Of a stretch of 64,000 bases of DNA, positions 7,529 to 15,845 are shown piece after piece. The notes under the pieces were generated by a model. The model had not been told where the DNA came from, did not search any database, and was given only the letters and a program-made list of their open reading frames with translations. The translations under genes were made by a program, and so were the position numbers. Source of the DNA: Streptomyces halstedii (lineage in GTDB: Bacteria; Actinomycetota; Actinomycetes; Streptomycetales; Streptomycetaceae). The stretch spans positions 186,001 through 250,000 of the forward strand of contig JOAZ01000005.1 in assembly GCA_000720535.1 (NCBI GenBank), in the 5' to 3' direction. Each line of letters starts with the position of its first letter. Position 1 is the stretch's first letter.

Positions 7529-8431
7529 ATGGACCTCTCCCCGCTCAAGGCGGCCCTCGCAGACGTTGTGGCGATCCCGGTGACCCCGTTCGCGGAGGAC
7601 GGGAGCATCGACACCGCGGTGCACCGCGCCCTGCTGCACAGGCTCCTCGACGGCGGTGTCCGCATCGTCACCCCGAACGGCAACACCGGGGAGTTCTACG
7701 CGCTCACCCCCGACGAGCGGCGCACCGTCACCGAGCTGACCATCGAGGAGGTCGCCGGCCGGGCCACCGTCCTGGTGGGGGTGGGCCACGACGTGCCGAC
7801 CGCCGTGGCCGCCGCCGAGCACGCCAGGGACGCCGGGGCCGAGATGGTGATGGTGCACCAGCCCGTGCACCCCTACGTCTCGCAGGACGGCTGGATCGAC
7901 TACCACCGGGCCATCGCCGAGGCCGTCCCGGAGCTCGGCGTCGTCCCCTACATCCGTAACCCGCTGCTCGCCGGCGACCGGCTCGCCGAACTGGCCGACA
8001 GCTGCCCCAACGTCATCGGCGCGAAGTACTCCGTCCCGGACGCCGCCCGCTTCGGCGCGTTCGCCCGGGACGCCGGCCTGGAGCGGTTCACCTGGGTCGC
8101 CGGACTCGCCGAGCTGTACGCCCCCTCCTACTTCGCCGGCGGCGCCACCGGATTCACCTCCGGCCTGGTCAACGTCGCCCCCGGGGTCTCGATGGCCATG
8201 CTGGAGGCACTGCGGGCCGGCGACTACCCGGCGGCCATGAAGGTCTGGGAGCAGATCCGCCGCTTCGAGGAGCTGCGCGCCGACCGGCAGTCCGCCAACA
8301 ACGTGACGGTCGTCAAGGAGGGCCTGGCCTCGCTGGGCCTGTGCCGCCGCGACGTCCGCGCCCCGAGCCGGGTGCTGCCCGAGGCGCAGCGCGCCGAGGT
8401 CGCCGAGCAGGTCGCCGGGTGGTCCATATGA
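7529..8431 (+). CDS. DHDPS-family aldolase/dehydratase for a 2-keto-3-deoxy sugar acid
   Basis: This 300-residue TIM-barrel lyase has GNTGEF at 51-56, the catalytic Tyr141 (VPYIRN) and Schiff-base Lys166 (GAKYSV). The next gene is an IlvD/Edd sugar-acid dehydratase whose product would be a 2-keto-3-deoxy acid. This enzyme should then either dehydrate it (as 2-keto-3-deoxy-L-arabinonate dehydratase does, giving alpha-ketoglutarate semialdehyde) or cleave it to pyruvate and an aldehyde. Homology alone does not decide. The ATG at 7529 has GAAAGG upstream; an in-frame GTG at 7475 overlaps the GntR stop and would add 18 residues. The stop overlaps the next start (ATGA). Confidence 0.85.
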   Translation: MDLSPLKAALADVVAIPVTPFAEDGSIDTAVHRALLHRLLDGGVRIVTPNGNTGEFYALTPDERRTVTELTIEEVAGRATVLVGVGHDVPTAVAAAEHARDAGAEMVMVHQPVHPYVSQDGWIDYHRAIAEAVPELGVVPYIRNPLLAGDRLAELADSCPNVIGAKYSVPDAARFGAFARDAGLERFTWVAGLAELYAPSYFAGGATGFTSGLVNVAPGVSMAMLEALRAGDYPAAMKVWEQIRRFEELRADRQSANNVTVVKEGLASLGLCRRDVRAPSRVLPEAQRAEVAEQVAGWSI

Positions 8432-10167
8432 CCGAGGGCACGGGCCGCCGCATCGCCCCCGAGGAGCTGCGCAGCCACCAGTGGTACGGCACGGACGGGC
8501 TCCGCTCGTTCAGCCACCGGGCCAGGACCCGCCAGCTCGGCTACCTCCCCGAGGAGCACCTGGGCAAGCCGGTCATCGCGATCCTCAACACCTGGTCCGA
8601 CATCAACCCCTGCCACGTCCACCTGCGCGACCGCGCCCAGGCCGTCAAGCGGGGAGTCTGGCAGGCGGGCGGATTCCCGCTGGAGTTCCCGGTCTCCACC
8701 CTCTCGGAGACCTTCCAGAAGCCGACCCCCATGCTCTACCGCAACATGCTGGCCATGGAGACCGAGGAGCTGCTGCGCTCCTACCCGGTCGACGGGGCCG
8801 TGCTGCTGGGCGGCTGCGACAAGTCGACGCCCGCGCTGCTGATGGGCGCCGCCACGGTGGACCTGCCGGCCGTCTTCGTGCCCGCCGGGCCGATGCTGCC
8901 CGGCCACTGGCGCAACGAGGTCCTCGGCTCCGGCACGGACATGTGGAAGTACTGGGACGACAAGCGGGCCGGACTCATCGGCGACTGCGAGATGGGCGAA
9001 CTGGAGAACGGTCTCGCCCGCTCGCCCGGCCACTGCATGACGATGGGCACCGCCTCCACCCTGACGGCCGCCGCCGAAGCCCTCGGCGTCACCGTGCCCG
9101 GCGCCTCCTCCATCCCGGCCGTCGACTCCGGGCACGACCGGATGGCCGCGCGGTCCGGCCTCCGGATCGTCGAACTGGTGTGGCAGCAACTGACGTTGTC
9201 GCGGATCCTCACCGCCGACGCCTACGAGGACGCCGTCGCCACGGTCCTCGCGCTCGGCGGCTCCACCAACGCCGTCATCCACCTCATCGCGATGGCCGGC
9301 CGCTCCGGGGTGAAGCTCACCCTGGACGACTTCGACCGGATCGCCCGCACCGTCCCCGTCCTCGCCAACCTCCGCCCCGGCGGGAAGTACCTGATGGAGG
9401 ACTTCCACTTCGCCGGCGGGCTGCCCGGATTCCTGGCACGGCTCACCGACGTCCTGCACCTGGACCGCCCCACCGTCGCGCACCCCACGATGCGCGAACA
9501 GCTCGACGGGGCGCTGGTGCACGACGCCGACGTCATCCGGGAGCGGGACGACCCGCTGGCCGAGGAGGGCGGCGTGGCGGTGCTGCGCGGCAACCTCTGC
9601 CCCGACGGCGCCGTCATCAAGCACATCGCCGCCGAGCCCCACCTGCTGCGCCACACCGGACCCGCGGTCGTCTTCGACGACTACCAGGAGATGCAGCGCA
9701 CCATCAACGACCCGGCCCTGGACCTCACCCCGGACCATGTGCTGGTCCTGCGCAACGCCGGGCCCAAGGGCGGGCCGGGCATGCCCGAGTACGGCATGCT
9801 GCCGATCCCGGACTACCTGCTGAAGCGGGGCGTACGGGACATGGTGCGGATCTCCGACGCCCGGATGAGCGGCACCAGTTACGGGGCCTGCGTGCTGCAC
9901 ATCGCCCCCGAGTCCTTCGTCGGCGGACCGCTCGCCCTGGTCCGCACCGGCGACCCCATCACCCTCGACGTCGAGGCGCGGCGGCTCCACCTCGACGTCA
10001 CCGACGAGGAACTGGAGGCCCGCAGGGCCGCGTGGACGCCGCCGCCCGCCCGCTACGGCCGCGGCTACGGCGCCCTCTACCAGGACCAGATCACCCAGGC
10101 CGACACGGGATGCGACTTCACCTTCCTGGCCCGGTCCGGAGACGTGCCCGACCCGTACGCGGGCTGA
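8428..10167 (+). CDS. IlvD/Edd-family sugar-acid dehydratase (arabinonate/xylonate type)
   Basis: A 579-residue iron-sulfur dehydratase. The expected [2Fe-2S] cysteines are Cys62 (NTWSDINPCH), Cys130 (GGCDKSTPA) and Cys203 (GHCMTMGTAS); the C-terminal domain has GPKGGPGMPEYG and DARMSGTSYG. IlvD/Edd proteins of this length and signature dehydrate aldonic acids such as L-arabinonate, D-xylonate or galactonate to 2-keto-3-deoxy acids, as well as dihydroxyacids in branched-chain amino acid synthesis. The position after a DHDPS-family gene and before sugar ABC permeases and GH43 points to an aldonic acid, with L-arabinonate the best guess. The start overlaps the previous stop (ATGA); 150 bp separate it from the next gene. 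Confidence 0.87.
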   Translation: MTEGTGRRIAPEELRSHQWYGTDGLRSFSHRARTRQLGYLPEEHLGKPVIAILNTWSDINPCHVHLRDRAQAVKRGVWQAGGFPLEFPVSTLSETFQKPTPMLYRNMLAMETEELLRSYPVDGAVLLGGCDKSTPALLMGAATVDLPAVFVPAGPMLPGHWRNEVLGSGTDMWKYWDDKRAGLIGDCEMGELENGLARSPGHCMTMGTASTLTAAAEALGVTVPGASSIPAVDSGHDRMAARSGLRIVELVWQQLTLSRILTADAYEDAVATVLALGGSTNAVIHLIAMAGRSGVKLTLDDFDRIARTVPVLANLRPGGKYLMEDFHFAGGLPGFLARLTDVLHLDRPTVAHPTMREQLDGALVHDADVIRERDDPLAEEGGVAVLRGNLCPDGAVIKHIAAEPHLLRHTGPAVVFDDYQEMQRTINDPALDLTPDHVLVLRNAGPKGGPGMPEYGMLPIPDYLLKRGVRDMVRISDARMSGTSYGACVLHIAPESFVGGPLALVRTGDPITLDVEARRLHLDVTDEELEARRAAWTPPPARYGRGYGALYQDQITQADTGCDFTFLARSGDVPDPYAG

Positions 10168-10224
10168 CCCCGGGCGGACAGAATTCCGCGCGCCGCCGCG
10201 TCCGGGATACCGAACGACATGCGG

Positions 10225-10236
10225 TAAGCGCTTGCA
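10225..10236. promoter_or_regulatory. LacI-type operator core
   Basis: TAAGCGCTTGCA is a near-palindrome around a central CG, the form typical of LacI/GalR operators. It sits 82-93 bases upstream of the first permease start, so the transporter half of the operon may have its own LacI-controlled promoter. No LacI gene adjoins it; the only one in the window is at 40638-41672. Confidence 0.45.
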
Positions 10237-10317
10237 CCACGCACCAGGAGCACGGCACCCCCAGCAGTTCCCGCACACCAGCACCTCCCCGCACTTCCCA
10301 GAGATCGGAGACGCGTC

Positions 10318-11256
10318 ATGGCCCAATCCGCAGCCGTGGCCACACCGCCGCCCAAGGAGAAGGCGCCCCGGCGCCGCTCGGCGAGCCCCCGCCGCCTGCC
10401 GTATCTGCTGATCGCTCCCGCGGGCCTGCTGATGCTGGGCTTCATCGCCTACCCGGTGATCAGCGTCTTCTACTACAGCCTCCAGCACTACAACGTCACC
10501 AAGCCGTGGCGGAACGGCTTCGCGGGGCTCGACAACTTCAAGCGGATCTTCACCGAGGACGACCAGTTCTGGTCCACGCTCGGCTTCAGCGCCCAGTGGG
10601 TCTTCACCCAGGTCAGCCTGCAACTCGTGCTCGGCCTCGCGCTCGCCCTGATCGTCAACCAGAGCTTCGTCGGCCGGGGCATCTCCCGGGCCATGGTCTT
10701 CTCACCCTGGGCCGTCTCCGGCGTCCTGACCAGCACCATCTGGATCCTGCTCTACAACTCCTCGACCGGCTTCAGCCGCTACCTCGCGGACGCCGGGATC
10801 GGCGAGTACGGCACCTCGGTGCTCTCCGACACCGGGACCGTGTTCTGGGCGGCCACCGTCTCCGAACTCTGGCGCGGCGTCCCCTTCTTCGCCATCCTCA
10901 TCCTCGCCGACCTCCAGTCCGTCTCCAAGGAGCTCTACGAGGCGGCCGCGGTCGACGGCGCGGGCCGGATGCGGCAGTTCTTCCACATCACCCTCCCGCA
11001 CCTGCGGGACGCGATCATCCTCGCCACCCTGCTCCGCGGGGTCTGGGAGTTCAACAACGTCGACCTGCTCTACACCCTCACCGGCGGCGGACCGGCCGGC
11101 GAGACCACCACCCTCCCGCTCTACGTCGCCAACACCGGCATCGAGGGCCACGACTTCGGATACGCCTCCGCGCTCACCACCGTCGCCTTCGTGATCCTCC
11201 TCTTCTGCTCGATCGTCTATCTGCGCCTGAGCAAGTTCGGAGGCGACCACAAGTGA
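10318..11256 (+). CDS. Sugar ABC transporter permease (MalF/UgpA type)
   Basis: A 312-residue membrane protein of the CUT1 carbohydrate-importer family. After a cytoplasmic N-terminus of about 25 residues it has six predicted membrane segments, starting LPYLLIAPAGLLMLGFIAYPV. The ATPase-docking EAA loop is KELYEAAAVDGAGRMRQFFHITLPHL. It would pair with the next permease and the lipoprotein at 15846 to import an oligosaccharide; the neighbouring GH43 suggests arabino- or xylo-oligosaccharides. No ATPase is encoded nearby. The gene ends in GTGA overlap with the second permease. Confidence 0.92.
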   Translation: MAQSAAVATPPPKEKAPRRRSASPRRLPYLLIAPAGLLMLGFIAYPVISVFYYSLQHYNVTKPWRNGFAGLDNFKRIFTEDDQFWSTLGFSAQWVFTQVSLQLVLGLALALIVNQSFVGRGISRAMVFSPWAVSGVLTSTIWILLYNSSTGFSRYLADAGIGEYGTSVLSDTGTVFWAATVSELWRGVPFFAILILADLQSVSKELYEAAAVDGAGRMRQFFHITLPHLRDAIILATLLRGVWEFNNVDLLYTLTGGGPAGETTTLPLYVANTGIEGHDFGYASALTTVAFVILLFCSIVYLRLSKFGGDHK

Positions 11257-12164
11257 CTGCCGCACTCGCAGAGAAGAACAGCGCCCCGGGACAGGCGGCG
11301 CGCCCCACCACCCCGCCGCCCTCCACCCCCCGCCGCACCAAGCGCGAGCGCGCCTTCGACGACGTGCCGCGCTGGCAGATCTACCTGCCGCTCGGCATCT
11401 ACCTGGTCTTCACACTCATCCCGTTCTACTGGATGTTCCTCTTCGCCGTACGGCCCGCCGGCTCCACCTCGCTGGTGCCCTGGCCCATGACCGGAGACCA
11501 CTTCTCCAAGGTCTGGAACGAACGCAGCTTCGGCCTCTTCTTCCAGAACAGCATGATCGTCGGCATCGCGACGCTGATCGCCACCACCCTCGTCGCCCTG
11601 GCCGGCGGCTACGCGCTCGCCCGCTTCGACTTCAAGATCAAGGGCGGCTTCATGCTGGCCCTGCTCTGCTCGCAGTTCATCCCCGGCGCGCTGATGCTCG
11701 TACCGCTCTTCGAGATCTTCAAGAACCTCCAGCTGATCAACTCCCTGGTGAGCGTGGTCATCGCGGAGACCGTCTTCCAGCTCCCCCTCTCGATCATCCT
11801 GATCAGCGGCTTCATCAAGAACGTCCCGGTCACCCTGGAAGAGGCCGCCTGGGTCGACGGCTGCTCCCGCTTCCGGGCGTTCTGCGCGGTCGTGCTGCCG
11901 CTGCTGCGCCCCGGGCTGATCGCGGTGGGCTCCTTCGCCTTCGTGCACAGCTGGAACCACTTCCTGTTCGCCCTGATGTTCCTCAGCGAACAGGACAAGC
12001 AGACGATCCCGGTCGGCCTCAACACCCTGATCGGCGCCGACAGCGTCGACCTCGGGGCGCTGGCCGCGGGCGGTGTGATCGCCGCGGTGCCCGTGGTGAT
12101 CGTCTTCGCCTTCATTCAGAAGTGGCTCGTCACCGGCTTCAGCGCCGGCGCCGTGAAGGGATGA
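11253..12164 (+). CDS. Sugar ABC transporter permease (MalG/UgpE type)
   Basis: A 303-residue second permease starting at GTG 11253, which overlaps the first permease's stop. A Pro/Thr-rich cytoplasmic N-terminus is followed by six membrane segments (first WQIYLPLGIYLVFTLIPFYWMFLF). The EAA loop is TLEEAAWVDGCSRFRAFCAVVLPLLRPG. It forms the heterodimeric channel with the preceding gene. The stop overlaps the oxidoreductase start (ATGA), so expression is translationally coupled along the run. Confidence 0.92.
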   Translation: MTAALAEKNSAPGQAARPTTPPPSTPRRTKRERAFDDVPRWQIYLPLGIYLVFTLIPFYWMFLFAVRPAGSTSLVPWPMTGDHFSKVWNERSFGLFFQNSMIVGIATLIATTLVALAGGYALARFDFKIKGGFMLALLCSQFIPGALMLVPLFEIFKNLQLINSLVSVVIAETVFQLPLSIILISGFIKNVPVTLEEAAWVDGCSRFRAFCAVVLPLLRPGLIAVGSFAFVHSWNHFLFALMFLSEQDKQTIPVGLNTLIGADSVDLGALAAGGVIAAVPVVIVFAFIQKWLVTGFSAGAVKG

Positions 12165-13348
12165 CGGACATGCCCGCACCCGCCACCACACCGCTGCCGA
12201 TCGTCCTCGCGGGCGCCCGGGGCCACGGCCGCTGGCACCTCGCCAACATCCGCCGCCTCCAGCACCAGGGCCTCGTCCGGCTCGCCGGAGTCTGCGAACT
12301 CGCCCCGCTGACCGACGGTGAACTCGCTCCCTTCGCCGGTGAGATGCCCGAGCAGTCCGCCGACTTCGGGGCCCTCCTGGACTCCACCGGGGCCCGCGCC
12401 GCCGTCATCTGCACCCCCATCCCCACCCACACCGCCCTGGCCCTGACCGCCGCGGCCCGCGGTGTCCACCTCCTCCTGGAGAAGCCGCCCGCCGCCACCT
12501 GGGCCGACTACGCCCGGATGGCCGACGGGGTACGGGAGGCGGGCATCGCCTGCCAGGTCGGCTTCCAGTCCTTCGGCTCGCACGCCGTGCCCGCGATCAA
12601 GGAACTCGTCCGCTCCGGAGCCCTCGGCGCGCTGCGGGGCGTCGGCGCCGCCGGTGCCTGGGTCCGCGACGACGCCTACTACCGGCGGGCGCCCTGGGCC
12701 GGCCGCCGCAGGCTCGGCGGTACGGACGTGGTGGACGGCGTCCTCACCAACCCGCTGGCCCACGCGGTCGCCACCGCCCTCGCCCTCGCCGACCGGGACA
12801 CGGCCCAGGACGTGGCGTCCGTCGAGACCGAGCTGTTCCGGGCCCACGACATCGAGGCGGACGACACCAGCTGCGTCCGGATCACCGCGACCGACGGCCT
12901 GCCCGTCACCGCCGCCGTCACCCTCTGCGCCGAACAGGCCGGCGAACCGTACGTGATCGTGCACGGCGAACGCGGCCGGGTCACCTTCTGGTACAAGCAG
13001 GACCGCGTCCTCGTCCAGCGCGCCGGACACGGCCCCGAGGAGGCGGTGCACGGGCGGACCGACCTCCTGGAGAACCTCGTCGGCCACCTCGCCCACGGCA
13101 CACCGCTGCTCGTACCCCCCGAGCGCACCGGCGCCTTCATGCGGGTCGTCGAGGCCGTGCGCACCGCACCCGAGCCCACCGCCCTGCCCCCGGACGCCTG
13201 GTACACCCGGCCCGCCGACAGCGGCGACGGCGTACGGCGCGTGGTGCGCGGCATCGACGCCACCGTCGCCGCCGGGGCAGACACCCTCTCCCTCTTCTCC
13301 GAACTAGGCGTCCCCTGGGCGCGTACCAGCGAGGTGAGCACCCCATGA
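12161..13348 (+). CDS. Gfo/Idh/MocA-family NAD(P)-dependent sugar oxidoreductase
   Basis: A 395-residue protein with an N-terminal Rossmann fold (VLAGARGHGRWHLANI, residues about 13-28) and the conserved EKPPA motif (LLLEKPPAATWADY) that carries the family's catalytic lysine, followed by a C-terminal alpha/beta domain. Members oxidise or reduce sugars and inositols with NAD(P). One possibility, by analogy with the bacterial L-arabinose 1-dehydrogenases that belong to this family, is the first step feeding the aldonate dehydratase upstream; an oligosaccharide-modifying role is equally open. It starts with ATGA overlap and ends with ATGA overlap to the next gene. An internal ATG at 12170 is an alternative start. 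Confidence 0.85.
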   Translation: MTDMPAPATTPLPIVLAGARGHGRWHLANIRRLQHQGLVRLAGVCELAPLTDGELAPFAGEMPEQSADFGALLDSTGARAAVICTPIPTHTALALTAAARGVHLLLEKPPAATWADYARMADGVREAGIACQVGFQSFGSHAVPAIKELVRSGALGALRGVGAAGAWVRDDAYYRRAPWAGRRRLGGTDVVDGVLTNPLAHAVATALALADRDTAQDVASVETELFRAHDIEADDTSCVRITATDGLPVTAAVTLCAEQAGEPYVIVHGERGRVTFWYKQDRVLVQRAGHGPEEAVHGRTDLLENLVGHLAHGTPLLVPPERTGAFMRVVEAVRTAPEPTALPPDAWYTRPADSGDGVRRVVRGIDATVAAGADTLSLFSELGVPWARTSEVSTP

Positions 13349-14172
13349 CCAGCACCGCGCTCCTCAGCTGCGCCGGCCGCCCCGTCGGCCGCTACACCTG
13401 CCCGTCCGGTCCGGGCCCCCGCCCCTACCTCCACCCCGTCACCACCCTCGCGGGCATCCCCGTCACCGAGGAACGCCCCGCCGACCACCTTCACCACCTC
13501 GGTGCCGGTGTCGCCGTCCCCGACGTCGCCGGACACAACTTCTGGGGCGGCCGCACCTACGTCCGCGACCAGGGGCCCACCGCACTCGACAACCACGGCA
13601 CGCAGCGCCACCTCGGCTGGAAGCTCCGCGACCCGGACGGCTTCGTCCAGGAGCTCGGCTGGGAGGCCGACGGCACCGAACTGCTCCGCGAGCACCGCAC
13701 GGTCGCCGTCGTCGAACTCTCCGACACCGCCTGGGCGCTGGACTTCTCCTTCTCCCTGACCAACCGCGGCGAGCGCGACCTGTCGATCGGCAGTCCCGCC
13801 ACCAACGGCCGCCCCGGCGCCGGATACGGCGGCTTCTTCTGGCGGGCCCCCAAGGAGCCCGCCGCCCCCGCCGTGTTCACCGCGACCCACGACGGCGAGG
13901 AGGCGGTGCACGGGCGGACGGCCGACTGGCTGGCCCTGGCCGGTGACGGCTGGACGCTCGTCTTCGCCGGGGCCACCGAGGAGACCCGGCGCGACCCGTG
14001 GTTCACGCGCACCACCGAGTACCCGGGCGTCGGTTCCTGTCTGGCCGCCGAGCGGCGGCTCCCGGTGCCCGCCGGGGCCACCGTCGTACGCCGGGTCGTC
14101 ACCGTCGTCGCCGACGGCCGCCTCGACCGGGACACCGCCGCCGCCCTCGCCCGCAAGGTGGCCACGGCATGA
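13345..14172 (+). CDS. DUF6807 (PmoA-annotated) family protein
   Basis: A 275-residue soluble protein with no signal peptide. The motifs RPYLHPVTTLAG, ADHLHHLG, NFWGGRTYV and NDGR-like histidine/aspartate patches fit the DUF6807 family, often labelled PmoA but unrelated in function to methane oxidation. Such genes are frequently found next to Gfo/Idh/MocA oxidoreductases and sugar importers in actinobacteria, as here, and are thought to act in sugar metabolism; the reaction is unknown to me. It is coupled by ATGA overlaps to both neighbours. Confidence 0.8.
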   Translation: MTSTALLSCAGRPVGRYTCPSGPGPRPYLHPVTTLAGIPVTEERPADHLHHLGAGVAVPDVAGHNFWGGRTYVRDQGPTALDNHGTQRHLGWKLRDPDGFVQELGWEADGTELLREHRTVAVVELSDTAWALDFSFSLTNRGERDLSIGSPATNGRPGAGYGGFFWRAPKEPAAPAVFTATHDGEEAVHGRTADWLALAGDGWTLVFAGATEETRRDPWFTRTTEYPGVGSCLAAERRLPVPAGATVVRRVVTVVADGRLDRDTAAALARKVATA

Positions 14173-15725
14173 GCCTGCCCTGGACCGCCGACCTCGGCGA
14201 CGGCACCTACCGCAACCCGGTGCTGCACGCCGACTGGTCCGACCCCGACGTCGTGACGGTCGGCGAGGACCACTACCTCACCGCCTCCAGCTTCGGCCGG
14301 TTCCCGGGGCTGCCCCTGCTGCACTCCCGCGACCTGGTCAACTGGACCCTGGCCGGCCACGCCCTGGACCGTCTGGAGCCCGCCTCCGACCACGTCGTAC
14401 CCCGTCACGACCGCGGGGTCTGGGCCCCCTCGATACGCCACCACGCCGGACGCTTCTGGATCTTCTGGGGCGACCCCGACCACGGCGTCCAGCAGGTCAA
14501 CGCCGAGCGCGTCGAGGGCCCGTGGACCGCCCCGCACCTGGTCAAGGCCGGGAAGGGGCTCATCGACGCCTGCCCCCTGTGGGACGAGGAGACCGGCGAG
14601 GCCTACCTGGTGCACGCCTGGGCCAAGTCCCGCTCCGGCATCAAGAACCGGCTGACCGGCCACCGGATGAGCCCCGACGGCCGCACCCTGCTCGACGAGG
14701 GCACCACCTTGATCGACGCGGACACCCTCCCCGGCTGGTTCACCCTCGAAGGCCCCAAGCTCCACCGGCACGACGGCTGGTTCTGGATCCTCGCCCCCGC
14801 CGGGGGAGTGGAGACCGGCTGGCAGGGCGCCTTCCGCTCCCGGGACTTCTTCGGACCGTACGAGGAACGCGTCGTCCTCGAACAGGGCCGCACCGACGTC
14901 AACGGCCCCCACCAGGGCGCCTGGGTGCGGACCGCGGCGGGCGAGGACTGGTTCCTGCACTTCCAGTCCAAGGGCGCGTACGGCAGGGTCGTCCACCTCC
15001 AGCCGATGCGCTGGGACGGCTCCGGCCCGGACGGAGCCGGGAGCGTGGGAGGCTGGCCGGTCATCGGGGACGCGGGCGAACCGGTCCCGGTCCACCGCAA
15101 GCCCGCCGCCCCCGAGCAGCCCGTGACGGCACCCGCCTGCGACGACGACTTCCCCGGCGGCCGGTACGGGACGCAGTGGCAGTGGACCGCCGCCCCCCGG
15201 CCCGAGTGGACCACCACCCACCCCGGCGACGGACTGCGGCTCACCTGCGTCCGCACCGCGTACGCCCACGACCTGCGGGTCCTGCCGAACATCCTGGTCC
15301 AGCGGCTGCCGGCCGAGGAGTTCACCGTCGAGGTGGACCTCGCCCTGCGCGGCGGCGTCCCCGGGGCCGGCGCCGGACTGGCCGTACTGGGCGACGCCTT
15401 CAGCTGGATCGGGCTGGAGGCGGGCGAGGACGGCACCCCCCTGCTCGTCCACCGCTACGCCGAAGGCGTCGCCGAACACGAACGGGACGCGGCGCACCCC
15501 CGCGCGGCCCCCTCGGGCACGGCACGGCTGCGCGTCGAGGTCACCGCGGGCGCCCGCTGCCGCTTCCACGCGGACACCGGCGACGGCTTCCGGCCCTCCG
15601 GCCAGGTCTTCGCCGCCACGCCGTGGCGCTGGGTGGGCGCCCTGCTGGGCCTCTTCGCCACCGCGCCGCCGGGCACCGGACCCGCCGGAACCGCCCACTT
15701 CACCGCCTTCCGCACCGGAGCCTGA
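14169..15725 (+). CDS. Intracellular glycoside hydrolase family 43 (arabinofuranosidase/xylosidase type)
   Basis: A 518-residue enzyme with an N-terminal five-bladed propeller and a C-terminal concanavalin-like domain (about 330-515). Likely catalytic residues are the base Asp in WSDPDVV, the pKa-modulating Asp in LIDACPLWD and the acid Glu in LEGPKL. There is no signal peptide, so it should act on oligosaccharides after import by the adjacent ABC system, releasing arabinose or xylose. GH43 enzymes with this second domain are usually beta-xylosidases or alpha-L-arabinofuranosidases; which one cannot be read from sequence. The start overlaps the DUF6807 stop (ATGA). Confidence 0.88.
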   Translation: MSLPWTADLGDGTYRNPVLHADWSDPDVVTVGEDHYLTASSFGRFPGLPLLHSRDLVNWTLAGHALDRLEPASDHVVPRHDRGVWAPSIRHHAGRFWIFWGDPDHGVQQVNAERVEGPWTAPHLVKAGKGLIDACPLWDEETGEAYLVHAWAKSRSGIKNRLTGHRMSPDGRTLLDEGTTLIDADTLPGWFTLEGPKLHRHDGWFWILAPAGGVETGWQGAFRSRDFFGPYEERVVLEQGRTDVNGPHQGAWVRTAAGEDWFLHFQSKGAYGRVVHLQPMRWDGSGPDGAGSVGGWPVIGDAGEPVPVHRKPAAPEQPVTAPACDDDFPGGRYGTQWQWTAAPRPEWTTTHPGDGLRLTCVRTAYAHDLRVLPNILVQRLPAEEFTVEVDLALRGGVPGAGAGLAVLGDAFSWIGLEAGEDGTPLLVHRYAEGVAEHERDAAHPRAAPSGTARLRVEVTAGARCRFHADTGDGFRPSGQVFAATPWRWVGALLGLFATAPPGTGPAGTAHFTAFRTGA

Positions 15726-15845
15726 GCCTTTCGCACCGGCGCCCGGGCGCACACCCCACAGACCGCCCCCCACGGCACGGACGTACCGAACAGCACGTGC
15801 GACACCAGCGATTCCACCGACAGTACCGAGAGAGAAGAGCCGACG

